Below, one piece after another: positions 1-5,690 of a DNA stretch of 29,639 nt (positions are counted from its first letter, which is position 1; each line of letters opens with the position of its first letter). The stretch is from a virus: the IMG/VR virus record IMGVR_UViG_3300030329_003825, positions 1 to 29,639 of that record. The stretch is one strand, 5' to 3'. Both the position numbers and the translations under genes were made by a program. Below the pieces are notes generated by a model. It had not been told where the DNA came from. It searched no databases and was given only the letters and a program-made list of their open reading frames with translations.

Positions 1-3
1 TAA

Positions 4-132
4 ATGAATCAAGATAAGAAAGATTTAATAAAAGTAATACTTGGTGTCATTGCTATATTTAGTATATTTATTTTTAGTGCTTGTGATGGTGGATGGTCTA
101 TTGGTGGTTTAGATATACCTGAGAAATCGTGA
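4..132 (+). CDS. Small predicted lipoprotein (42 aa)
   Basis: A 42-residue ORF has a lysine-containing N-terminus, a hydrophobic stretch (about residues 9-25) and a lipobox-like F-S-A-C ending at Cys27, followed by a short hydrophilic tail. This is the layout of a lipoprotein signal peptide with a very small mature part. Its stop overlaps the GTG start of the next gene. Lying at the head of a putative lysis module, it could be compared with outer-membrane spanins (Rz1). However, Asp follows the acylated Cys, which in enterobacteria favours retention in the inner membrane, and there is no proline-rich tail. The spanin reading is therefore weak. Upstream sequence is outside the window. Confidence 0.55.
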   Translation: MNQDKKDLIKVILGVIAIFSIFIFSACDGGWSIGGLDIPEKS

Positions 133-461
133 GTGAAACAAGCAAACCTAAGACGGCAAGAAGTTATAGAGCTACGGTGGTGGGAGATAACACTGTTGTT
201 TCTATTAATCTCAAATGGGCTGGGCAGGTGCTTATACTTGTCGCTGGACTTGTGTACTCGTACTTACAAATTGAAAACAGAATTGGAGAACTTGAACGCA
301 GAGTACAGGATGCTGATACCAACATTGAAGAGCTTGTCAGTAAACATATAATAGAAGAAGAAGCAAAGATAGCACAAATGCAACAAGAATTAGACTGGTA
401 TGAAAAAGAATTAAATCTAAACCCATTAAGTTGGGGTAAGAAGAAAAGAAAGAAGAAATGA
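129..461 (+). CDS. Membrane-anchored coiled-coil protein (110 aa), spanin- or holin-like
   Basis: The GTG start overlaps the stop of the lipoprotein gene (GTGA). The protein has a hydrophilic N-terminus, one predicted membrane span at about residues 28-47 (WAGQVLILVAGLVYSYL) and then a heptad-rich, charged coiled coil to about residue 95. It ends in a very basic tail (KKKRKKK). A single span followed by a long coiled coil is seen in inner-membrane spanins and in XhlA/BhlA-type phage membrane proteins. No family is recognised with certainty. It is the first of five such proteins in a row, which supports a membrane or lysis role. Confidence 0.6.
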   Translation: MSETSKPKTARSYRATVVGDNTVVSINLKWAGQVLILVAGLVYSYLQIENRIGELERRVQDADTNIEELVSKHIIEEEAKIAQMQQELDWYEKELNLNPLSWGKKKRKKK

Positions 462-724
462 CTTCTGATGTTATAACATTAGTACAAGAATTAGGATTCC
501 CAGTTGCTATTAGTATTGGGTTAGCTTTTGCTTTATATAGTGTAGTAAGATTTATTTTAAAAGAAAAAGTAGAAGATACTTTAAAAAGATTTGATGAAAA
601 GCACGAAAACTTACAGCATAGAATGGATATTATTATGGATGAGCTTGGTAAGTTAAAAAAGTGGAACGCAGAAATTAAATCTGATTTAAAAGTTTATATT
701 GATTTAACAATGAGAAAAAAATAA
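458..724 (+). CDS. Small membrane coiled-coil protein (88 aa), holin-like
   Basis: The ATG start overlaps the upstream stop (ATGA). A hydrophobic segment at about residues 12-33 (FPVAISIGLAFALYSVVRF) follows a short N-terminus. The rest is a charged amphipathic helix or coiled coil ending in RKK. Size and layout match BhlA/UviB-like phage holins, which have a short N-terminus, one span and a coiled coil, but no diagnostic motif is present. The context between a lipoprotein and a lysozyme-like gene favours lysis. The function remains inferred. Confidence 0.55.
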   Translation: MTSDVITLVQELGFPVAISIGLAFALYSVVRFILKEKVEDTLKRFDEKHENLQHRMDIIMDELGKLKKWNAEIKSDLKVYIDLTMRKK

Positions 725-822
725 TGCCAATGCCTTTTAGATGTATAGAATGTAATAAACCTATTCAGCAGGCATTGCGTGGAGTTTGTGATGAATGTAG
801 AATAGAAGAGGAAGAAGAATGA
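724..822 (+). CDS. Mini zinc-ribbon protein (32 aa)
   Basis: A tiny ORF is joined to its neighbours on both sides: its ATG overlaps the upstream TAA (TAATG) and its TGA overlaps the next ATG. It encodes two CxxC knuckles (CIEC and CDEC) about 12 residues apart, the pattern of a treble-clef or zinc-ribbon fold, and then an all-acidic tail (EEEEE). Precise fit into the operon and the paired cysteines support a real gene. Why a zinc ribbon sits inside a block of membrane proteins is unclear. Function unknown. Confidence 0.6.
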   Translation: MPMPFRCIECNKPIQQALRGVCDECRIEEEEE

Positions 823-1145
823 GCGAACTTGCGGAAATATGGGTGCAGCTTGGATCAGCAGGATTTCTTGCTGTTGGGTTTGGTTACTTGCTATTAAACC
901 TTATAAATAGTCAAAAAGAACAAACAGATGATTTAGAATCAATACGCTCTGATTTAAGTAAAATGAGTGCAGAATTAAGTAATACGCAAAGTATAAGTAT
1001 TAAATTGATTGATTCTATTAATGCATTTAAAGAGCATATGAACGACAAAATTGACCGAAAATTTGACAGGCAAGATGAAAATTTAGAAGATTTAAGTAAA
1101 AGCATTGCTTATTTACAAGGTAAGAACAACGGTGGTACAAAGTGA
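819..1145 (+). CDS. Membrane coiled-coil protein (108 aa), holin-like
   Basis: The start overlaps the zinc-ribbon stop. A predicted membrane span at about residues 11-30 (SAGFLAVGFGYLLLNLI) is followed by about 70 residues of heptad-patterned coiled coil rich in Ser, Asp and Lys. The layout resembles BhlA/UviB holins and other small phage membrane proteins. It is the second N-terminal-anchor protein of the cassette. No sequence-specific family motif is visible, so holin, antiholin or a scaffold for lysis proteins are all possible. Confidence 0.55.
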   Translation: MSELAEIWVQLGSAGFLAVGFGYLLLNLINSQKEQTDDLESIRSDLSKMSAELSNTQSISIKLIDSINAFKEHMNDKIDRKFDRQDENLEDLSKSIAYLQGKNNGGTK

Positions 1146-1378
1146 AGCTTAACACCAATATATCAGTAGAAAACGTCATTACAGTCATTGTATTAATTGC
1201 ATCTATGACACTTGCTTTTGGATTTATGAAAGCAGATGTCAATGCAATAAAAAAAGAATTAGAAATGAAAATTGATACGCGTGCTTATAACGCGGATAGA
1301 AATTTGCTAACCTACAAACTGGATGTCATTATGGAAGACATTGCAGAAATAAAACAGATGTTAAAGGAAAGGAAATAG
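1142..1378 (+). CDS. Membrane coiled-coil protein (78 aa)
   Basis: The GTG start overlaps the preceding stop (GTGA). One predicted span at about residues 10-28 (VITVIVLIASMTLAFGFM) is followed by a charged helix with heptad spacing and a Lys/Arg end (LKERK). It is a shorter version of the layout of the flanking genes. Function is inferred only from location and topology. Confidence 0.55.
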   Translation: MKLNTNISVENVITVIVLIASMTLAFGFMKADVNAIKKELEMKIDTRAYNADRNLLTYKLDVIMEDIAEIKQMLKERK

Positions 1379-1379
1379 C

Positions 1380-1613
1380 ATGGATTGGTTAAATTGGGAA
1401 AATGCAGCATACCTAATTGCAATTATACTTGGTGGTATGGTAACAATGGTTGGTACAAAATGGAGAATGATTCTTAGAGAAATGAAAGAAGTCGCGGAAA
1501 CATATCATGCAGCAAAAAAAGACGGTAAGGTCACCAAAGAAGAAGAGCAAAAAATTGCTAAAGAATGCATGGATGTTTTATCACAAGCAATTAAAATGGT
1601 TTGGAAATTTTAA
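1380..1613 (+). CDS. Small membrane protein (77 aa), holin-like
   Basis: The ATG lies two bases after the previous stop, with AAAGGAAAGG just upstream as ribosome binding site. The span at about residues 9-26 (AYLIAIILGGMVTMVGTKW) is followed by a soluble, Lys/Glu-rich helical domain ending in VWKF. It immediately precedes the lysozyme-like gene. That makes it the best-placed holin candidate of the cassette, although the family is not recognised. Four other membrane proteins in the same cluster compete for that role. Confidence 0.55.
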   Translation: MDWLNWENAAYLIAIILGGMVTMVGTKWRMILREMKEVAETYHAAKKDGKVTKEEEQKIAKECMDVLSQAIKMVWKF

Positions 1614-2096
1614 GTGGTAAATAAAAAACAAATGCTTAGTCTCATTAGTGAGACATTACAAGAGATAGGTTTGCATAGTGAAGATGCAGTATCTCTTGTA
1701 TATAATACTGGTCTTGTAGAATCAAAATACGAGTATTTATATCAAAAAGGTGGTTCTCATGTGGCTCGCGGTTTTTTTCAATGTGAGCCACATAATGCAG
1801 TAGATATATGCAAAAACTATCTTGCTTATCGAGATGAATTAATGCGTGAAGTAGCTAGTGCTTGTATGATAGACTGGCGATATTTTACTAGTCCGAATGA
1901 AGATGCTTGGCGAATTATATTAACTTATAACATAAAAGCACAGATTGCTATGTGTAGGTTGCATTGGCGTAGAGTACCTAAGAAATTACCTAAAACAATA
2001 AAAGGTCAAGCAGAGCAATGGAAACAGTATTACAATACTGCACGTGGCAAAGGCACTGTAGACCATTTCATTAAATTAGTAGAAGCATATGGATAG
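1614..2096 (+). CDS. Putative endolysin, lysozyme/transglycosylase-like (160 aa)
   Basis: The start is the GTG directly after the upstream stop; an in-frame ATG 18 bases on is an alternative. The segment TGLVESKYEYL near residue 35 resembles the catalytic-Glu motif (ES) of soluble lytic transglycosylases. GFFQCEPHNAVDI (about residues 53-65) resembles their G-x-x-Q-x-P region. A helical C-terminus with AEQWKQYYNTARGKGT follows. No signal peptide is seen, so export would need a holin. The assignment to murein hydrolysis rests on these weak motifs plus adjacency to the membrane-protein cassette. Confidence 0.55.
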   Translation: MVNKKQMLSLISETLQEIGLHSEDAVSLVYNTGLVESKYEYLYQKGGSHVARGFFQCEPHNAVDICKNYLAYRDELMREVASACMIDWRYFTSPNEDAWRIILTYNIKAQIAMCRLHWRRVPKKLPKTIKGQAEQWKQYYNTARGKGTVDHFIKLVEAYG

Positions 2097-2280
2097 TGAA
2101 ATACAAAAAATCGAAAACATTATTGAAGTGATGTGCAGGTTAAAAGAATTAGAAAAAGAATTGCGCCGTGATTATAATGCACATGGTGAGATATTTTCTT
2201 TAATTCTTGCTTTAATATCAACAGCAGAGATACCAAACATTACATTGCTTCCTAGCATAGAAGATATGGGTATAGCATGA
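2089..2280 (+). CDS. Hypothetical protein (63 aa)
   Basis: The gene overlaps the end of the endolysin-like gene by 8 bases and the next gene by ATGA. The product begins with an acidic helical segment containing heptads (EIQKIENIIEVMCRLKELEKEL) split by short breaks, then a more hydrophobic segment with ILALISTAEIP. It may be a small coiled-coil partner. No family is recognised and the role is unknown. Confidence 0.5.
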   Translation: MDSEIQKIENIIEVMCRLKELEKELRRDYNAHGEIFSLILALISTAEIPNITLLPSIEDMGIA

Positions 2281-3260
2281 GCAGTTTATATACAGCATTT
2301 TGTAATAACACGACAGATTTGCAAAGTGTAGTAAGTGATATTGACAAATACGATCGCAAGCGCGTACTAGCGCCAAATTTTACTACGACTGACACAACAA
2401 ACTTATACCAGTTAAACAATACAGGACATATATCTCAGTTGTACAGAGATGGCATAGAAATGACTGCTGTTACGGATAGTCCTAATGCTGACAATGAATA
2501 TAATTATTCTAGCAGTACAGACTCATTTCAATTTTTCTTAGCATCTAGCTCTGTTTCTGCGTTAAATAGCGCAGTATTTGAAGCAGGTCAAGATTGGGAT
2601 GCTTTAAAAACAACTGTATGCAAAGAACAAGCAGATTTAATGAGGTCCTACTTAGATAGGCCAATATATAAGCGTGCAAATACCACATACCAAGGCGCAA
2701 GCGGACGCAATTATGACTTTATTATCGTCCGTATCAATGCTATCCTTGCTTGCGCCGACCTGGTGAGAAGTCACGACCCTGAAAAAGCAGACGCGATTGA
2801 AGCAATGGCTATTAGTCCGGATGGCGATGGTCTGCTAGATAAGTTAAAGCGCCGTGAATATGTAATGTCTAATGAAACATCGTTTGCTTCAGAAAAAGGC
2901 ATTATACAAGAAGTCAGTTTAAATAATTCAACTACTGGCTATTTAGAAGATATTAAGTTACATGGGCCGCCTGGTGTGGATTATGATGAGGTTCGGGTCG
3001 TGATTTCTACCGGTGGTACTTTTGCATTAGGCACAGAAAGTCCAGTTAAATACGATGTATACGTAAAAGATAGCACTGGATTGCGTATGAATAAAATTAT
3101 TGATGCACAGCAAGTAAATGGTGATTATCAACCACTTGCCTACAATGCGCGTATAAGATTTCAGGCTGGTGTATATGTGGCGTCAGATGAATGGTCCGTC
3201 ATATTTCAAAGTGATGAAATACCAGTCGGTCAAGTAAAATCCGGGCAAATCTATAGATAA
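2277..3260 (+). CDS. Putative structural protein of the connector region (327 aa)
   Basis: A 327-residue soluble protein starts at an ATGA overlap. The N-terminal half is alpha-helical, with a segment around RPIYKR and IIVRINAILACADLV typical of helical adaptor proteins. The C-terminal half looks beta-rich (VRVVISTGGTFALG, YDVYVKDST, WSVIFQSDEIP). It precedes a tail-completion-like gene and the major tail protein, where phages of this type place head-tail adaptors. I did not recognise a named family. The structural role is inferred from position, size and absence of enzyme motifs. Confidence 0.5.
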   Translation: MSSLYTAFCNNTTDLQSVVSDIDKYDRKRVLAPNFTTTDTTNLYQLNNTGHISQLYRDGIEMTAVTDSPNADNEYNYSSSTDSFQFFLASSSVSALNSAVFEAGQDWDALKTTVCKEQADLMRSYLDRPIYKRANTTYQGASGRNYDFIIVRINAILACADLVRSHDPEKADAIEAMAISPDGDGLLDKLKRREYVMSNETSFASEKGIIQEVSLNNSTTGYLEDIKLHGPPGVDYDEVRVVISTGGTFALGTESPVKYDVYVKDSTGLRMNKIIDAQQVNGDYQPLAYNARIRFQAGVYVASDEWSVIFQSDEIPVGQVKSGQIYR

Positions 3261-3271
3261 GGAGAATCACT

Positions 3272-3370
3272 ATGCCAATGGGTAAAGGATATGGAAAAAT
3301 GAGCAAAAAGAAAAAGAAGCTCAAAAGAAAAAGTGTAAAAAAGCGCAAGATGTCATCTAAGCGCCGTTAA
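3272..3370 (+). CDS. Tiny highly basic protein (32 aa)
   Basis: A good ribosome binding site (AAGGAG, 7 bases ahead) precedes an ATG opening 32 codons, of which about half are Lys or Arg. After a glycine-rich start (MPMGKGYGKM) the rest is nearly pure Lys/Arg/Ser. Such a peptide would bind nucleic acid or an acidic surface. It sits between two connector-region genes, so it may be a minor virion protein touching packaged DNA. That role is inference. Its ribosome site, clean spacing and stop just before the next gene support translation. Confidence 0.6.
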   Translation: MPMGKGYGKMSKKKKKLKRKSVKKRKMSSKRR

Positions 3371-3375
3371 TATAG

Positions 3376-3804
3376 ATGGCAATTTCTTATGAAAATGTCA
3401 TTTACGATCGAGTTATTGATAGTTTATCTAGTATTATTGCTAATGAATTCTCAATACCGATTTATTATGATGCCCATGAGGGTAATCAAAGTTTTTTGAT
3501 AACGCCAGTAAGTGATGAACTTGATGAACTTTTAACTAGTGGACAAACTAGAAACGTAGAAGTCAGCATTAGTTATGAATTATCAAGATCAGGAAACTAT
3601 ACAAAAAATAGTGTTAGTCAAATAAGTAACATTGCTGAAAGATTAAAAAGATTATTGTATAATAATAAAGTATACGAAGTGAGTGGAAATAATAAGTATT
3701 TTAATGGCAGTGTAGAAAGCATTGTTTATGAAAGAGATGAAGATAATGATGAGCTTTTACGAGCTGTTACTTCATTTACATGTCAAACTTTGGAGTTAGT
3801 ATGA
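3376..3804 (+). CDS. Putative tail completion/terminator protein (142 aa)
   Basis: A 142-residue protein of mixed alpha/beta composition: an N-terminal helix (YENVIYDRVIDSLSSII), then strands with a central helix (ISNIAERLKRLLY) and a C-terminal strand (RAVTSFTCQTLEL). Size, secondary-structure order and position, two genes before the major tail protein, match the tail-terminator or tail-completion genes of long-tailed phages (lambda gpU / HK97 gp10-like slot). Sequence identity to those families cannot be judged by eye, so this is a positional call. Confidence 0.45.
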   Translation: MAISYENVIYDRVIDSLSSIIANEFSIPIYYDAHEGNQSFLITPVSDELDELLTSGQTRNVEVSISYELSRSGNYTKNSVSQISNIAERLKRLLYNNKVYEVSGNNKYFNGSVESIVYERDEDNDELLRAVTSFTCQTLELV

Positions 3805-3980
3805 AATATAAAGCAAAAGAATCTTATAAGAGCTTGGATGCCGCAGACAGTTTTTTAGGACTTGGTATGGCCTCAAAACATATTTGGTTGATTGAGGGTC
3901 AAGAAATAGAATATAATGGCAAGATGCCAAAAGCTATGAGTAAGCATTTAGAAGAAGTTAAAAGTAAGGAGCAGAAATAA
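3801..3980 (+). CDS. Hypothetical protein (59 aa)
   Basis: I chose the ATG at 3801 because it overlaps the preceding stop (ATGA) and has GGAG six bases ahead. An upstream in-frame ATG at 3780 would add seven residues inside the preceding gene. The product is basic, with IWLIEGQEIEYNGKMP in the middle and a Lys/Glu-rich end. It lies directly before the major tail protein, overlapping it by one base. Small genes in this slot are often minor connector or regulatory proteins. No family recognised. Confidence 0.55.
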   Translation: MKYKAKESYKSLDAADSFLGLGMASKHIWLIEGQEIEYNGKMPKAMSKHLEEVKSKEQK

Positions 3981-5002
3981 TGGCTAAAAGCGCAACATTT
4001 CAAGTTAAAAATAATACCAATGTCTATATTGGTACAGAAGCAACAATGGGTACAGCCGCTGTTGCAGGAGCAGCTTTGGTTGAATTGCCTGCTACTGATT
4101 ACAGTTTTACAGAGTTAGGAGCTGGTGGTCAGACATTAAATGCTGCACCGTTTAGAGTAGGCGGTGGACTGACGCAGAGTGATGATATGGTTAAAGCACA
4201 AAGGCATGATCGTATGTATGAAGTTTCAGTTACGTTTATGTGTACAGATGCTGCAACAAAAAGAGCATTATTAAACTTATATGAAGATGGTGCGGTAGGT
4301 GGAAATTTATCTGTATTGATTGGTTCAATGCCTACAACGATGGTTTTTAAGCATAATACTAGCAATGCCATACCAGTATCATTGATTTTTAGAGATTTAT
4401 CACATGATGCAGATAATGACATGGTATTTAAAAGTTGCATGTGTACTTCTTTAAGTTTTGCTGGTGGTATTGGAGATAACGGTGGAATCGTGATGTGTAC
4501 AGCTACGTTTATAACAGCATATAAGCCAACAGCTAACACTGACCTGGCTTATTCTAGCATCACAGCAGTTTCTGCACAACAAACAATGTTTAACATGCAT
4601 GATATAACTGCAAGTAGCGCAACTCCAAGCGGTGGCAGTGCAGAAGATTTACTTCTTTATGGTTTTGAATTAAATATTTCTAGATCTGTAACGAGAATTG
4701 GTTTTGATGGAAGTGATTTCAATCCAATGGGTTATGCTCTTGGTGGTTATGAAGTGACTGGTAGTCTTACTGCAAAACGTGATGGCGAATCTGTAACAGC
4801 CATAGCAGAGGGTAATACTCCATTTGGATTAGACATAGATACTGGAGTATATCAAATATTAGCGCCAACATGCTTAATTGATGCAGCGTCGATTAGCTTT
4901 GATGAGGATGGTTTTAAGCAAGTCATACCATTTAGAGCAGTATACACTGGCGCAACTACAAGCACGATCTTTTCATTTGCTGGAACGGCTAGTGATAGTT
5001 AA
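3980..5002 (+). CDS. Major tail tube protein (340 aa)
   Basis: A 340-residue protein starts at a TAATG overlap. It begins with the alanine/threonine-rich opening common to tail-tube proteins (NNTNVYIGTEATMGTAA), then long alternating strands (YEVSVTFMCTD, VSLIFRDLS, GGYEVTGSLTAKRDG). There are no enzyme motifs and no signal peptide. It is followed by a two-part chaperone with a frameshift site and by the tape measure, the canonical order major tail - G/GT - tape measure. That order is the strongest support. It should be the abundant subunit of the tail tube. Confidence 0.75.
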   Translation: MAKSATFQVKNNTNVYIGTEATMGTAAVAGAALVELPATDYSFTELGAGGQTLNAAPFRVGGGLTQSDDMVKAQRHDRMYEVSVTFMCTDAATKRALLNLYEDGAVGGNLSVLIGSMPTTMVFKHNTSNAIPVSLIFRDLSHDADNDMVFKSCMCTSLSFAGGIGDNGGIVMCTATFITAYKPTANTDLAYSSITAVSAQQTMFNMHDITASSATPSGGSAEDLLLYGFELNISRSVTRIGFDGSDFNPMGYALGGYEVTGSLTAKRDGESVTAIAEGNTPFGLDIDTGVYQILAPTCLIDAASISFDEDGFKQVIPFRAVYTGATTSTIFSFAGTASDS

Positions 5003-5031
5003 ACCTGGGTTAATACAAATAGTGGGGTTGT

Positions 5032-5298
5032 ATGACCGTAAAAACAGAACATGGGGATTTTGAGTGCCGTGAATTAACATTCAAAGAAAGAAGATCATTA
5101 CATAGATTAGAAATTAACATACTGCATAAAGATGGTTCGGTTAATTTAGATAAATATTATGATGTAATGGAGTGGATAATGCGCTTTGCATTTGAGGATG
5201 CAGAAAAAGCGTTAGGTCACTTAGACGACAATCAGATAGATACAGTGTTGAGTGAAATATATACAAGGTATAAGAATCCATCTAAAAAAAAGAATTAA
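5032..5298 (+). CDS. Tail assembly chaperone, upstream frame (gpG-like, 88 aa)
   Basis: A short acidic/basic helical protein lies between the major tail and tape measure genes, with GGGG ahead of its ATG. It ends in PSKKKN, and its last codons contain the heptanucleotide A AAA AAG in the right phase for -1 slippage. The normal product stops at 5298; a minority should continue into the downstream frame. In lambda-like phages gpG and the gpG-T fusion bind the tape measure and prevent its aggregation during tail assembly. The family call rests on position and the frameshift signal rather than on sequence identity. Confidence 0.75.
   Translation: MTVKTEHGDFECRELTFKERRSLHRLEINILHKDGSVNLDKYYDVMEWIMRFAFEDAEKALGHLDDNQIDTVLSEIYTRYKNPSKKKN
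5286..5292 (+). other. -1 ribosomal frameshift slippery site A AAA AAG
   Basis: Codons ending the upstream chaperone frame read TCT AAA AAA AAG AAT TAA. The last seven bases before AAT form X XXY YYZ (A AAA AAG), one of the most efficient bacterial -1 slippery heptamers. After slippage the next codon is GAA at 5292, and the frame runs without a stop through 5690. The site is 4 to 6 bases ahead of the zero-frame stop, which may aid pausing. No strong downstream pseudoknot was worked out. Confidence 0.85.
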
Positions 5299-5312
5299 AA
5301 GCACGCGTTGCG

Positions 5313-5690
5313 ATGTGGATGAATTATCATAATGTGAAATCACGTGAGTTAGTTTTTCCATATCGCGCGAAATCGCCCACATTAAAAAAATCTATTTTAT
5401 ACACTAAAGAAGAGTTATGGAATGAGATTGATCGCGTGCTTGCAGAAGACCACACTGGTCAATTTACAACAGGGCAACAATTATATTTTAATATGCTACA
5501 TTGTGCAGATTCAACTTTCTTTTATGACGTAGATATTATTATGTTGTTAGAGGAATATCTTGTACATAAGAGATTTGACATACCTCTATATACATCACTA
5601 GACGAAGCACCATATGAACGTATGTCGCTTTTTAGCGCTATTGATGAAGAGTATTTAGCAATTCAACAAATGGAAAAAGATGGCAGCTGA
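5313..5690 (+). CDS. Tail assembly chaperone, downstream frame (gpT-like extension)
   Basis: The first ATG in this frame has no ribosome binding site ahead of it, but the frame is open back to the slippery site (5292: E-L-K-A-R-V-A-M). The likely product is a fusion joining 5032-5292 to 5292-5690, 219 residues in all, ending 11 bases inside the tape measure gene. The extension is acidic and aromatic (DSTFFYDVDIIMLLEEYLV). By analogy with lambda gpGT it would contact tail-tube subunits while the G part binds the tape measure. Confidence 0.7.
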   Translation: MWMNYHNVKSRELVFPYRAKSPTLKKSILYTKEELWNEIDRVLAEDHTGQFTTGQQLYFNMLHCADSTFFYDVDIIMLLEEYLVHKRFDIPLYTSLDEAPYERMSLFSAIDEEYLAIQQMEKDGS

